Shown here: positions 1-9,039 of the stretch, in pieces
How positions within the stretch are numbered: the stretch's first letter is position 1
Layout: each line of letters starts with the position of its first letter
From: CBDFGS01 sp965247255
GTDB lineage: Bacteria > Chloroflexota > Dehalococcoidia > Lucifugimonadales > CAUZJF01
Length of the DNA: 64,000 nt
Reading direction: 5' to 3'
Assembly (NCBI GenBank): GCA_965247255.1
Contig: CBDFGS010000013.1
Span: forward strand, 558,001-622,000
Program-made: the position numbers and the translations under genes
The notes under the pieces: model-generated
The model's database searches: none
Told to the model about the DNA's origin: nothing
The model's input: only the letters and a program-made list of their open reading frames with translations

Positions 1-897
1 GAGGCCGAAGCACAGAGAGATGCCGGAATAAGGGAAGCCGAAGCAGACCAGAAGCGTCAGGCCGCAAGGTTCGAGGCCGACACCGGGATAGCCGAATCAC
101 AGCGAGATTTCGAGAGCCAGAAAGCCGAGTACGATCAGCAGGTAAACGCGCGTAGGGCCGAGGCTGAGCTGGCATACTCGCTTCAGGAGGCCAAGACCAG
201 GCAGAAGATCAGGGAAGAAGAGCTACAGGTCGAGGTGGTGGAGCGGCAGAAGCAGATCCAGGTCCAAGAGCAGGAAGTCATCCGCCGGGATCGCGAGCTC
301 GACGCCACCGTCAGGAGGCCCGCGGAGGCCGAGCGAGACCGCCTCGAGACGGTCGCCGACGGGAACAGACGGCAGACCCGAGTAGAGGCGGAGGCCGAGC
401 GCTACCGCCTGGAGACCGTCGCCGAAGGCGAAAAAGCACGCATTCTGGCCGAGGCACAGGCTGATGCCGAGGCAACCAGGCTACGAGGGCAGGCGGAGGC
501 CGACGCCATCAAAGCCAAAGGCCTCGCCGAGGCCGAGGCCATGAACCGCAAGGCCGATGCATGGAAGGAGTACGGCCAGGCCGCCATGATTCAGCAGCTC
601 ATCGAGTCGCTTCCCGAGGTCGCCAACGCCGTGGCCCAACCACTGTCCAAGACCGATCGGATCACCGTGATCAGCACCGGCGGCAGCGATTCCGAGGGGG
701 CCGGAGCCGCCAAGGTTACGCGCGACGTGACCAACACCATCGCCCAGATTCCGACATTAATCGAGTCACTCACCGGGATAGACATCCTCGGCACACTCAA
801 GAGCCTACCGGGCGTTGTAACCGTCGAGGGATCTGAGTCAAAACAAACACCGCCTGGAGATGGGGTGTCTCCGGACGGCCCGGAGCCCGAGGAGTAA
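1..897 (+). CDS. Flotillin/SPFH-family membrane scaffold protein, C-terminal part (5' end outside window)
   Basis: The frame is open from base 1 and has no believable internal start, so the gene begins upstream of the window. The visible 298 residues are dominated by a long charged heptad region rich in AEAEA, EADAI and QADAEA runs, typical of the flotillin coiled coil after the SPFH domain. A less charged tail follows (IQQLIESLPEVANAVAQPL), which matches the conserved end of flotillin/YqiK proteins, then an acidic Pro/Gly-rich C-terminus. Flotillins oligomerise at the cytoplasmic membrane and organise membrane microdomains; the membrane anchor and SPFH domain would lie upstream. The family call is firm; which flotillin subgroup it belongs to cannot be seen. 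Confidence 0.85.
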   Translation, partial: EAEAQRDAGIREAEADQKRQAARFEADTGIAESQRDFESQKAEYDQQVNARRAEAELAYSLQEAKTRQKIREEELQVEVVERQKQIQVQEQEVIRRDRELDATVRRPAEAERDRLETVADGNRRQTRVEAEAERYRLETVAEGEKARILAEAQADAEATRLRGQAEADAIKAKGLAEAEAMNRKADAWKEYGQAAMIQQLIESLPEVANAVAQPLSKTDRITVISTGGSDSEGAGAAKVTRDVTNTIAQIPTLIESLTGIDILGTLKSLPGVVTVEGSESKQTPPGDGVSPDGPEPEE

Positions 898-1431
898 CAC
901 CCAGAGTAGCGGCTCGGTCCGATCCACGTCTGTGACGAACCGAAAAGTTTGTGCATGACCGGTCTGAACCCCTCGCCCAGATACAGATCGACTAGTTTGT
1001 GCATGGAAGCCTTGATCCCAGTCGGGGTCACCATTGTCATAGTTGGTGTCTGACGCTATCTTGATAGCGCTTCACGTTGTATATCCGACGTCACTCTGGC
1101 TGTGCTTCGTCGACCATTTCCCCAATTCCAGATCGCGAGTCCGAGGTGGACCAACCGGCGATCTGCTATCTTCCGGCCGTCTCAGTGCTTTGGCGGCGAG
1201 GTCTCTTCTTTGACGGACGAAAACGAAGAGCCACCGAGCGTGAGTCTCGGTTGAGCCGGCGCATCATCGCTCCTGTAGCCTGTCCAGGTGCAATGCCTGT
1301 TGCTCAAAAAGGGACTATGTAACGTCAAATCTGGATTCTGGCGGAATCGGCCCGCTCCGAAAGGAACTCCTTTTGGAGACCGAAGCCGGGGCTAGCGGGA
1401 TTTCTTACTTATCCAAATCGGGCTGCTTGTC
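898..1431. other. Intergenic stretch without a supportable gene
   Basis: No reading frame here has plausible composition. A short direct repeat, TAGTTTGTGCATG-like (AGTTTGTGCATGACC near 945 and AGTTTGTGCATGGAA near 993), is present. The 81-codon frame at 1077-1322 has no recognisable domain or clear ribosome binding site and is probably not expressed. Confidence 0.5.
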
Positions 1432-1929
1432 TTAGGTAGCTGCAATAGCCGCTTGGAACTGAGCCGAACACAGCTGCGCCGCGAATTCTAGAGCCTCCCG
1501 TGACTCTGATTGAACCGGATCGTACCCGTCGTGAACGACATTATTGCGGCGCTTCCTGAGTGTCGTCACCTTTGAGAGTTGATCTAGGTCCATGTGCCCC
1601 AGAAGGTTGAGCACCTCAGACTTAACCACTGCCGTAAACCGGTTGCCCTCGCTTAACCGCTCCTGTCGATTCTTGGAGACCTTCTTTTCACTCAGCGCAT
1701 CTGACCAAGCCTTGCCCAACCATGATTCTATGATCAACCAGGACATCACGAAGGACTGCCGGTACTCTTGAGACTCTTGATGAGTGTGGGCCTCAAGCAG
1801 GAAGGACATTACGCTCCGAAGATAAGGGTCATTGGACACTGAGTCAGCGTTCGCGATTGTCTGCTTGAGTACATCAATGTCGACTCGATCCCGGTATTTC
1901 AGTTCTTCCACTTCGAGGCCTCCGAACAC
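1432..1929 (-). CDS. HEPN-like domain protein, possibly 5'-truncated
   Basis: A 165-residue helical protein with GTG as first usable start. Residues 60-80 (FVMSWLIIESWLGKAWSD) and 121-135 (VTTLRKRRNNVVHDG) fit a HEPN fold; R128-N129-x3-H133 is the RNxxxH motif used by HEPN ribonucleases of toxin and abortive-infection systems. The frame stays open upstream to about 2028 with protein-like composition (WGWTLAPLHVASGS), so the present ORF may be the C-terminal half of a longer protein whose N-terminus has been lost. Role in RNA cleavage or defence is inferred from the motif only. No antitoxin gene of the MNT type lies beside it. Confidence 0.5.
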   Translation of the reverse strand: MFGGLEVEELKYRDRVDIDVLKQTIANADSVSNDPYLRSVMSFLLEAHTHQESQEYRQSFVMSWLIIESWLGKAWSDALSEKKVSKNRQERLSEGNRFTAVVKSEVLNLLGHMDLDQLSKVTTLRKRRNNVVHDGYDPVQSESREALEFAAQLCSAQFQAAIAAT

Positions 1930-2072
1930 ATCGGCCGTTCGAGACCCTGAAGCGACGTGGAGAGGTGCCAGGGTCCAGCCCCATCGGCTCGAGCGTCCAC
2001 ATCTTGTCCACCGAGAACACCGCCCACTTGGTCAGATGAAGCGTGTTGAGCAGTCCTCAGGCGGTCGTGCAG

Positions 2073-2885
2073 TTACGCGCCAAGGCCATGAGGATGATAC
2101 TGCCAAACGACCTTCCACCTGGGAAGGCGCGCCGCGATGATGTACTGTTCCTGGTGGCCGTACTGGCGTTCACAGTAGTCCAGCATCTCCGCGTCGGGAA
2201 GGCCGGTGGTCTCGGTCAGAAGCAGCAGCGGCCTACCGGGCTTCTCGGAACGGTACCGTAATTCCCACATCTGGAAGGGGACCCTGTCTAGGACGTAGAC
2301 CTTCGCCAGGCCTTTCAGGTGGCGGGCGTCTCCGAGCTCGACCGATGGCATCCTGGCCATCCAGTCAGCCAGGTCTGGGAGCTTCAGGTCGCTGGCAATT
2401 GCCTTGTCGAGCCGCGCTATCTCTGTCCGAAGCAGGCGACACTCCTCGTATATGGGGTCCTCCTCGTCCCGACTGTCGCGCATGGCCATGGCGTCGGTGT
2501 GTAGACGGAGGGCGGCCGCATATAGCCTGTTGACCTCCTTATGGAGTCCGGCGAGCCTTCGGCTGAGGCTGCGGCTCTCACGTAGGTGCGGAGGCAGCTT
2601 TCGGGCCGCTTCCCGCAGGTCCCCCTCCAGCGACCAAACCACGCCAAGGAGCAGAACCGTCTGATGCACTTCTAGCGGCTGCGATCCCTTGCGGCTTGCC
2701 GAGAGAGACCGCAGGCTGAGGCCTATGTCCGAGGCGTGTCGAGACATCGTGGCCAGCGGATATAGAGGAGTATTGGGGCCGATACCGAGCTCCTGAAATG
2801 TCCGGCCAGTGCGTACTAGCTCGGAGGACACCCGGCTGTACGTCTTAATGAATTCATCCAGGGCGTCACCCTTGATCCACAACAT
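2073..2885 (-). CDS. Hypothetical protein
   Basis: A soluble, Leu/Arg-rich protein of 270 residues with no signal peptide or membrane segment. The middle (RRLAGLHKEVNRLYAAALRLHTDAMA and RLLRTEIARLDKAI) is predicted coiled coil. The C-terminal third (VPFQMWELRYRSEKPGRPLLLLTETTGLP) looks like a compact mixed fold. I chose ATG at 2885 because GGGGAG lies a few bases upstream; the frame also opens at ATG 2984, which would add 33 residues. The divergent gap to the next gene is AT-rich and holds three GATAA(T/C)-type hexamers on the minus strand (about 2990-3020), possible promoter or operator sequence. I do not recognise the family. Confidence 0.55.
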   Translation of the reverse strand: MLWIKGDALDEFIKTYSRVSSELVRTGRTFQELGIGPNTPLYPLATMSRHASDIGLSLRSLSASRKGSQPLEVHQTVLLLGVVWSLEGDLREAARKLPPHLRESRSLSRRLAGLHKEVNRLYAAALRLHTDAMAMRDSRDEEDPIYEECRLLRTEIARLDKAIASDLKLPDLADWMARMPSVELGDARHLKGLAKVYVLDRVPFQMWELRYRSEKPGRPLLLLTETTGLPDAEMLDYCERQYGHQEQYIIAARLPRWKVVWQYHPHGLGA

Positions 2886-3086
2886 AGCTTCTCCCCTCCC
2901 CGCCAACGGTGTTTTATCGCCCTCAGCTTTGATCATACCCCTCGGGGGCCTACAATCAAGCTCGGTAATAGGGATCGTGCTCATTACATTATCTTTTTGT
3001 TATCTGTTTAGATATTATCGGTTATGAACTACTTGCCATTCCGCGCCAGGCTCTATGGCCACTAACCCAGGCGTTTGAGGCGATCT

Positions 3087-3476
3087 ATGCCAAAGAAGAC
3101 ACTTGACGAGAGGTTCGAGGACGGGCCTCCCGCGCGTTCCCCAGAAGACCGTCACGCCTGGCTCAACGCCGAGGAGCAGCGCTTCATACTCTGGGCCCTC
3201 ATTGAGCGCTGGTCCATGCCCAGGATCGGGCGCGCTCTAGGGGTGAGCCCCACGACGGTGCGGAGGTTCCGTGACAAGTTCTGGCGCGAGCCGGCTCTGT
3301 TGCTGGAGCTAGGCCTGTTCGAGATGGTCGGCAGCGCGGACAAGGACGAATACCGATGTCTGGTATGTGGTGACCGGGTAAAGGGGCGGCGCCAGGTAAC
3401 ACGGCATGTCCTAGAACACTTCCTTGATGACGTCGCGTGTCGATGGCATACGATTCTGTCAGTAACTAAGCGTTAA
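3087..3476 (+). CDS. HTH plus C2H2 zinc-finger-like protein, 3' end replaced by an IS
   Basis: Residues 27-70 contain a helix-turn-helix of the resolvase/MarR-like type (MPRIGRALGVSPTTVRRF). Residues 91-111 hold C91-x2-C94-x12-H107-x3-H111, a classical C2H2 spacing, uncommon in bacteria. ATG 3087 is preferred to the TTG at 3075. The last codons (about SVTKR) lie inside the left end of the adjacent insertion element, so the native C-terminus is lost. Beyond the element, near 5148, a frame reading HVAVAAGMEQTEV may be the displaced original end. Probable DNA-binding protein; target unknown. Confidence 0.5.
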   Translation: MPKKTLDERFEDGPPARSPEDRHAWLNAEEQRFILWALIERWSMPRIGRALGVSPTTVRRFRDKFWREPALLLELGLFEMVGSADKDEYRCLVCGDRVKGRRQVTRHVLEHFLDDVACRWHTILSVTKR

Positions 3477-5142
3477 GGGAAAATGTCAGTCATGAAAGGA
3501 CTGACATTGACGCAACGAGAACAGACACGATTACAGGCATTGAACCGGTTGGTGGCGCAACAGTTGACGACGCGTGAGACGGCGACCATTCTTGGGCTGA
3601 GCGAACGGCACACTTGGCGGATACTGGCGGCATATCGGAAGGAGGGTGCTGCCGCTCTAGCCCACGGGAACAGAGGGCGTCGACCTCGCAACGCCGTCGC
3701 AGATGGGACACGACGGAAGGTAATCGCCCTGGCACGCACGCGGTATGCGGGCTTCAATCACACCCATCTGACAGAGATCATTGAGGAGAGAGAGGATGTA
3801 GTGCTGAGTCGCTCCACCGTGAGGAGCATCCTCCTAAGCGCAGGGTTGCCCAGTCCACGATATCGGCGGCCGCCCCGCCACCGGCACAGGCGCCAACGGA
3901 TGCCTCAGGAGGGGACGCTCCTCCAACTCGATGGCAGTTACCACACCTGGTTGGAGGACCGAGGACCCTGGCTCACACTGCTCTTAGCGGTGGACGATGC
4001 CACGGGGACAGTGCCATACGGAGTCTTGCGTGAGCGAGAGGATACCCAAGGGTACTTCGAGCTGCTAGAGGGCATCATCGCTCGACATGGAATTCCCCTG
4101 GGTGTGTACACCGACCGCCACTCTGTCTTCCAATCTCCGGGCCAGAGGCTTGAGAACGGGTCTGGCGCCCTTGGCGTTACTCCGACCCAATGGGGCCGCG
4201 CCCTGAGGGAGCTTGGCGTGACCCAGGTGTTCGCCCACAGCCCGGAGGCGAAAGGACGAGTGGAGCGGGCCAACGGCACTTTCCAGGACCGGCTGGTGTC
4301 AGAGCTGCGCTTGGCCAATGCCAGCACGCTTCAGGAGGCCAATGCCGTCCTGAGCACGTTCCTGCCACGCTTCAACGCTCGCTTCGGAGTGCCGCCAACC
4401 CAGGCAGGGTCGGCCTACCGGGTCCCAGATGCGGTTCTGGACATAGCTGGTGTTCTCTGCCACAAGGAGCAGCGCAGAGTGGCCAAGGACAACACTGTGC
4501 AGTACCACGGACGTATCCTCCAACTCTTCCCTAATGCCGACCGACCCAGCTATGCTGGAGCCAGGGTCGAAGTCCAGGAGCGCCTGGATGGCTGCCTCAT
4601 CGTGTCCTATCGGGGCATGGTCCTCACACCATCGGAAGCGCCTGCCCTCGCCGCTTCTCTGCGGGCCCAAGTCAACGTGATGCCACAGGAGATGTCCCCA
4701 TCACCCGAGCAGACGCCTGAGTGGGAACGCCAGCCACCGACTCCAACTCTGGGCACACAGTCATCTCCAACGATCTGGTACGAGGACTCCGAGCTCAAGC
4801 GACGCCATCGAGAACTGGTCAAGGCGGGGATGGAGCGAGCACGGAAGCTGGGAAAACGCATCGGACGGCCACCTGTGAGAGAGCGAGATGGCTTTGCTGA
4901 GCGGTTCAGACAAGTGGTTGAACGTATCGGGCCTGGAGGTCTTTCGCACCGTCAGGCAGCCAGTGAACTCGACATCGGCTTCGCGACCCTCAAGCGTCTC
5001 CTGGATGCCAGTGAGCCGCTGGCCGTTGCGACGGAAACACCGCTGCCCACGCTCCTACCGTCCGTAGCCGGACGCTACTTGCCCCAAAATGAGGTTACTG
5101 ACATAATCGCTCAACGCTAATCCCTGACATTTTCCCTTGACA
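3457..5142 (+). mobile_element. Insertion sequence of the ISNCY/IS1202 type
   Basis: A single transposase gene is bounded by a 15-bp inverted repeat, AAGGGAAAATGTCAG at 3475-3489 and its complement at 5124-5138. Both ends carry several copies of TGTCAGT/TGTCAAG; I place the tips at the outermost TGTC (3457) and GACA (5142). IS1202-group elements are known for long target duplications. Only a loose similarity (ACGTCGCG at 3430-3437 and 5148-5155) is visible, so no clean duplication is claimed and the exact tips are uncertain. Confidence 0.75.
3483..5120 (+). CDS. ISNCY/IS1202-type DDE transposase
   Basis: 545 residues. An N-terminal HTH (TTRETATILGLSERHTWRIL, residues 30-49) precedes an integrase-like catalytic core with D150 (LQLDGSYHTW), D211 (GVYTDRHSVF) and E261 (EAKGRVERANGTFQ), the expected DDE triad of this family. 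A C-terminal basic segment contains a Hin-type motif (KLGKRIGRPP) and a second HTH (LSHRQAASELDIGFATLKRLL). The reading frame is intact, so the element may still be active. The N-terminal codons overlap the left inverted repeat region. Confidence 0.9.
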   Translation: MSVMKGLTLTQREQTRLQALNRLVAQQLTTRETATILGLSERHTWRILAAYRKEGAAALAHGNRGRRPRNAVADGTRRKVIALARTRYAGFNHTHLTEIIEEREDVVLSRSTVRSILLSAGLPSPRYRRPPRHRHRRQRMPQEGTLLQLDGSYHTWLEDRGPWLTLLLAVDDATGTVPYGVLREREDTQGYFELLEGIIARHGIPLGVYTDRHSVFQSPGQRLENGSGALGVTPTQWGRALRELGVTQVFAHSPEAKGRVERANGTFQDRLVSELRLANASTLQEANAVLSTFLPRFNARFGVPPTQAGSAYRVPDAVLDIAGVLCHKEQRRVAKDNTVQYHGRILQLFPNADRPSYAGARVEVQERLDGCLIVSYRGMVLTPSEAPALAASLRAQVNVMPQEMSPSPEQTPEWERQPPTPTLGTQSSPTIWYEDSELKRRHRELVKAGMERARKLGKRIGRPPVRERDGFAERFRQVVERIGPGGLSHRQAASELDIGFATLKRLLDASEPLAVATETPLPTLLPSVAGRYLPQNEVTDIIAQR

Positions 5143-5268
5143 ACGACACGTCGCGGTCGCGGCAGGCATGGAACAGACGGAGGTGGGAGACGCCCGGGCC
5201 CGGGAGAATGTCCCATAGTCGCAAACACAACAAGATTCATACGCGCCAAAAGGACTCTTTATCGTGTC

Positions 5269-5541
5269 CTAGCGCGCTATGTTCACCTTAGGACGTTGCT
5301 GCCACATTCCTAAATGCTTGCCCAGCAGCGCGACGGGGCTCGCGATTCGGGAATCGGCCCATGTCCTCAACAGGGCATCTGGGCCCAGCTTGGTCGTGAG
5401 AACCGGCGTACAGTCCCAACCCGCGGGCGAGACGCCCATTACCCGCCGAGCGCCCCGTGGCTCATGCAGCACCATCCGGCGTCCAGGGAGTGAGGCCAGC
5501 GCGATCTTCTGCTGTCTTCTACTGTATAGACCCGAATTCAT
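5269..5541 (-). pseudogene. Chimeric ORF carrying a terminase-small-subunit C-terminal remnant
   Basis: The last 25 or so codons read VALLGKHLGMWQQRPKV, matching the segment LELLGRHLGMW in the intact terminase-small-subunit-like gene at 34326. The rest of the frame is unrelated and low in protein character. It is best read as a decayed copy of that gene. It lies at the 3' side of the NHL lipoprotein gene on the same strand. The remaining sequence from 5143 to 5665 shows nothing else supportable. Confidence 0.45.
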
Positions 5542-5665
5542 ATAGTCGCGCAGTGCGTGAGGGGTAACGCCGGCCCGGGTGGGCTATCTACACTCTGGCG
5601 CGGGGTCCCAAAGCTCGCGGATGTTCGGAGCTGTGTAGGAGATGGGTATCACGCCAGCTAAGGCG

Positions 5666-6970
5666 CTATGGCAGCGGAACCCTGAGGACGCTGTTGTTCT
5701 TGTAGTCGGCGAGAAAGATGTCGCCCGCGGCATTGATCGCGACGGAGGCCACCTCTCCCAGGCCAGTAGTGATAACCAGTACCTTTCCGGTGTCGTGAGT
5801 AGCTACCGACTCACCAGTCGCTACGGTCGTGATGATCCCTGTCGAAGTGTCGATCTTGCGGACGCGTATCGCGCCGTCGGCGACGAATACGTTCCCACCC
5901 GGACCAACGGGAACGCTGCTGGGCGCGGTGAGCTTGGCGGCGTCGGAGGGTCCGCCATCGCCTGAGTACCCTGCGCCGCTGGCAGCGAGGACTGTCGGGG
6001 CCGTAGCGTCGAATCTCCCTCTATAGAACAATCCGGATCGCGTGTGAAACTTGCCGGTGCCGGCAAGAGTCGTCATTGTGCCGGTCCCGCTGTCTACTTT
6101 CCGAACGCGGTGGTTGTCACGGTCGGCGATGTAGATGTTGCCCTGTTCGTCGAGCGCCACCCCGACCGGGTCGGCGAGAGCAACCTCGGTCGCCGTGCTT
6201 CCATCGCCATCTACGCCCCTTTCTCCGGTGCCTGCAATGGTATCTATGATGCCGGTGGCGGAGTCTACCTTCCTGATGCGGTTGTCGGTGGCGATGTACA
6301 GGTTTCCTTGGCTGTCGATGGCCACGTCGTCGGGCAGCTTGACCATGGCCTCGGTAGCGGCGCTGCCGTCGCCGAAGATTTTCTCCCGAGGGTTTCCGAT
6401 TCCCCCGCCCGCAACAGTCGTTATAATCCCGGTCTGTGCGTCGACCCTGCGTATACGGCCGCTACCGTTCTCGGCAAAAAAGACGTTGCCAGCGCTATCC
6501 ACGGCCAGACCCCGCGGATCAGCGATGGCGGCTTCGGTAGCAGGACCGTCGTCCCCATTGCTGCGGTTCTTTCCGGTGCCGGCAAGCGTTGTGATGATGC
6601 CCGTGTTTGCATCAACTCGCCGGACGCGGTGGTCGGCGGAGATGAAGAGGTTCCCTCCATCGTCCAGCGTCACGCCGGTAGGGGCAAAGAACCCGGCCTC
6701 GGTCGCAGGGCCGCCGTCGCCGCTGAACTGGGGATTGCCTGAGCCGGCGTACGTGGTGATCTCCCTGAGGGCGGGCTCGGCGCCTTCGGCAGCTCCAGCG
6801 GGTGCCTGCTGCGCAGCAGGCGCTACCGCTTCCCCGGCAGGCGCCGCTTCTTCCGCCGAGCCGCATGCGGTGAGCACCACCGCCGCGGCCAGCGAGAGGA
6901 GCCATAAGCCGAAGACGCGATTCCAAGCCAGCGACCTGTAACCCGTGGTCGTAGTTTGTGTGTGATTCAT
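5666..6970 (-). CDS. NHL-repeat beta-propeller lipoprotein
   Basis: 434 residues from ATG 6970 (AGGACGG about ten bases upstream); the frame opens further upstream but the added residues do not resemble a signal peptide. A lipoprotein signal ends in LTAC (WLLSLAAAVVLTACGSAEE), followed by an Ala/Glu/Pro linker and about six NHL-type blades (GDGGPATEA-x-LAxPxGVALD-xxGNLFIADxxNHRVRKVD). The product should sit on the outer face of the membrane. Close paralogue of the gene at 36228 (same blade signatures, same C-terminal ADYKNNxVxxV) and of fragments at 19829 and 43906. Function is unknown; NHL propellers usually bind protein, glycan or RNA. A repeat cluster lies directly upstream. Confidence 0.85.
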   Translation of the reverse strand: MNHTQTTTTGYRSLAWNRVFGLWLLSLAAAVVLTACGSAEEAAPAGEAVAPAAQQAPAGAAEGAEPALREITTYAGSGNPQFSGDGGPATEAGFFAPTGVTLDDGGNLFISADHRVRRVDANTGIITTLAGTGKNRSNGDDGPATEAAIADPRGLAVDSAGNVFFAENGSGRIRRVDAQTGIITTVAGGGIGNPREKIFGDGSAATEAMVKLPDDVAIDSQGNLYIATDNRIRKVDSATGIIDTIAGTGERGVDGDGSTATEVALADPVGVALDEQGNIYIADRDNHRVRKVDSGTGTMTTLAGTGKFHTRSGLFYRGRFDATAPTVLAASGAGYSGDGGPSDAAKLTAPSSVPVGPGGNVFVADGAIRVRKIDTSTGIITTVATGESVATHDTGKVLVITTGLGEVASVAINAAGDIFLADYKNNSVLRVPLP

Positions 6971-7106
6971 CACATTGCCCGTCCTAGAGGACTCCGTGGT
7001 CAAGGCAGCATCCGGCGTGTGGTGCGTCAACGAGGCTTGCGGGGTCAATCAGATTTCGCGCTGTCATGGACAACCTGCCGCAACATTGTAATCAGAGTCC
7101 CCCCGC

Positions 7107-7276
7107 GAGTCACCAGACCTACGCAGCTTCCCTAGCCGGGTTCATCGCTGGGGAGGACGTCCTTTCAATGACCACCGCAGGTTCCCTAACCGGGTTCACT
7201 TCTGAGCATCTCCCCCTGAGGACGGTTCCCCCAGGAGTCCCCAAACTCGCGCAGGTTCCCTAGGCGGGTTCATCGC
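7107..7276 (-). repeat. Three tandem copies of the dispersed TerS-tail repeat (type A)
   Basis: Copies lie at about 7107-7150, 7169-7205 and 7234-7276. Read on the minus strand each runs TGAACCCGG..TAGGGAACCTGCG..TTTGGGGACTC. Spacing is irregular and the middle copy is shortened. The array points into the NHL lipoprotein gene starting at 6970, about 140 bases away. Confidence 0.85.
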
Positions 7277-7441
7277 CCGAGCCAGCCCCCTCAGGGCTTG
7301 GCTTTTCCACCACCACACCTGCCTCTAACGCCTTGCGTCTGGCTTTCACGTCGTCTAGCAGAGCGTCGATATCCGCAGCACTTAGCGCATCTAGGCTTGG
7401 CGTCTCGATGGAGTGCCCTACGCTGATGTCTCCGTAACTTC
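7260..7441 (-). pseudogene. Terminase-small-subunit-like C-terminal tail
   Basis: The minus strand reads DISVGHSIETPSLDAL, then IDALLDDVKARRKALEAGVV and a VEKPSPEG..GDEPA end that stops inside the adjacent repeat. The same tail occurs in the ORF at 35912 and, at nucleotide level, at 11954-12053 and 38895-39000. No start codon or N-terminal part is present. It lies just downstream of the sulfatase stop codon. Confidence 0.6.
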
Positions 7442-7451
7442 AACCGGCTTC

Positions 7452-8930
7452 TTATAATGCCGGAAGGGGTGCCGTGTCGCCGGTCTGTTGTTGCCAGAGC
7501 CGAACTCTGGCTCCCATCGTGCGGATGCGGTCCTTCTTTTCCGGATCGTCGAACACGTTTGTGAACTCGAACGGGTCAGAGTTGAGATCGAACAGCTCGC
7601 ACTGGTCGCCAACGCATAGGTTCAGCTTCCATCGGTCGGCCGTCACAACCGATCGCCAAGGCAACGTATTCAGATAGTTGATGTCATCTTTGAGTTCCTG
7701 TGACGCAGTGGGCCGGCTCTCTTCCGAGGTAAGGTCACGGTCCCCTATTCCGTTGTGCTGCATGAAGACATCGTTGTGTTCGAGCGTCGATCTGCCCTCT
7801 AGCACATCCAGTCGACTTGTCCCTTGGAGATTGTCGGGTCTCTGCTGACCCAATAGATCGAGGAGAGTTGGCACCAGGTCGATCTGACCGAAGTTACCTC
7901 CGATGGTCCGCCGTCCATCCTCGAGCCACGGCACCCTGATCAGCAATGGGACTTTGCTGGCCGCTTCATAGAACGTTCGCATCTCAAGCATCCCGTGGGA
8001 CCCGACCAGGTCTCCGTGCTCGCTTGTGAAGACGACGATCGTGCGGTCGGTTTGCCCTGTTTCGTCTATCGCCTTCAATACTCTCCCAACTGCGTCGTCG
8101 ACCAATGTGATGTTCGCCAGATAGTTCGCTCTGAGCCGGCGCCAGCCGGCCTCGCTGCTGAGGTCGTGACCGTCGAACTCTGCGCTCGTGAAATACTCAG
8201 AACGGCGCCTGCTGAACAGCGAGTGCCCTTCAGGCGGCTTTAGGAACGTCGGATCGACCGGCAGCGTGACCGGGTCGTAGAGATCGTCGTACGGTCCGGT
8301 GAAGGGCGGATGGGGTTCGAGCGTGCTCACGTAAAGGATATAAGGCGTGTCTACATTTTCGCGGATAAACCGCTCCGCCCTCTCAGCCAAGAACGACGCC
8401 TGCTGGTATTCGGCGGGAAGTTGGGCGCGCATGTGGTCCGAGAATATCTTCCCGCCTGGCACGTCCAAGTCTGGCTCGAACCCTTCTTCAGCAAGGAAGT
8501 GGCGATAGTCCGAGAACTGGCCGAGGTATTCCTCACGAGTGTATTCGGTCCAGAGCCGGTCCATGACGCTCACCCACTGGTCGAAACCCCGTTGTCGGAT
8601 CACTTCGTTCCCCAGGTGCCACTTGCCGAAATATGCCTTGCGATAGTCGCCCGAAACCATTTGTGCGATGGTCCAGACGTTCTGCGGCATGACTACCCTG
8701 TTGCGAGGCACCCCAGCCGCGTGGGGGTAGAGGCCGGTCATGATGGACGACCGCGCCGGTGCGCAAACGGGCTGGGTGACGTAGCAGTGCTCGAACACGA
8801 CACTCTGGTCAGCCAGGGTGTTGAGGCTAGGTGTCCGGGTCCAGTTGTTCCCGTACGCGGCTATGGTGTCATACCGCTGACGGTCGCTGAACAAGAACAC
8901 TAGGTTCGGTGTTTCCGGAGTGGTGGCCAC
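7452..8930 (-). CDS. Sulfatase (type I, formylglycine-dependent)
   Basis: 492 residues, alkaline-phosphatase superfamily. The active-site signature C56-A-P-A-R60 (QPVCAPARSSIMTG) marks the Cys converted to formylglycine. N-terminal metal ligands lie in FSDRQRYDT (residues 14-22) and the second pair in FTSEHGDLVGSHG. It hydrolyses sulfate esters, probably from a small or carbohydrate substrate; the family (choline-sulfatase/arylsulfatase-like) does not fix the substrate. No signal peptide is visible, so it is likely cytoplasmic unless the start is wrong. A formylglycine-generating enzyme gene is not in the window. The neighbouring hydrolases suggest a role in sulfated glycan or metabolite use. 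Confidence 0.92.
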   Translation of the reverse strand: MATTPETPNLVFLFSDRQRYDTIAAYGNNWTRTPSLNTLADQSVVFEHCYVTQPVCAPARSSIMTGLYPHAAGVPRNRVVMPQNVWTIAQMVSGDYRKAYFGKWHLGNEVIRQRGFDQWVSVMDRLWTEYTREEYLGQFSDYRHFLAEEGFEPDLDVPGGKIFSDHMRAQLPAEYQQASFLAERAERFIRENVDTPYILYVSTLEPHPPFTGPYDDLYDPVTLPVDPTFLKPPEGHSLFSRRRSEYFTSAEFDGHDLSSEAGWRRLRANYLANITLVDDAVGRVLKAIDETGQTDRTIVVFTSEHGDLVGSHGMLEMRTFYEAASKVPLLIRVPWLEDGRRTIGGNFGQIDLVPTLLDLLGQQRPDNLQGTSRLDVLEGRSTLEHNDVFMQHNGIGDRDLTSEESRPTASQELKDDINYLNTLPWRSVVTADRWKLNLCVGDQCELFDLNSDPFEFTNVFDDPEKKDRIRTMGARVRLWQQQTGDTAPLPAL

Positions 8931-9039
8931 GGCGACCCAGGGTACACCATTGGCCCCAGGGTTGAGCGAGGTCGACGGTCCTGAGGTTTGGAGCAGTTGC
9001 CACGGTCATAGCTGCTTGGGCTCTGGCCTAGGCGCTTGG

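Noticed and set aside
1077..1322. 81-codon plus-strand frame
   Set aside because: No domain, odd composition and no clear ribosome site; treated as intergenic.
3425..5170. Long target duplication of the IS1202-type element
   Set aside because: Only an 8-base core and loose similarity match on the two sides, at unequal distances from the tips.
7107..7276. Possible CRISPR array
   Set aside because: Three unequal copies with irregular spacing and degenerate units; the same sequence is dispersed elsewhere and no cas gene is present.
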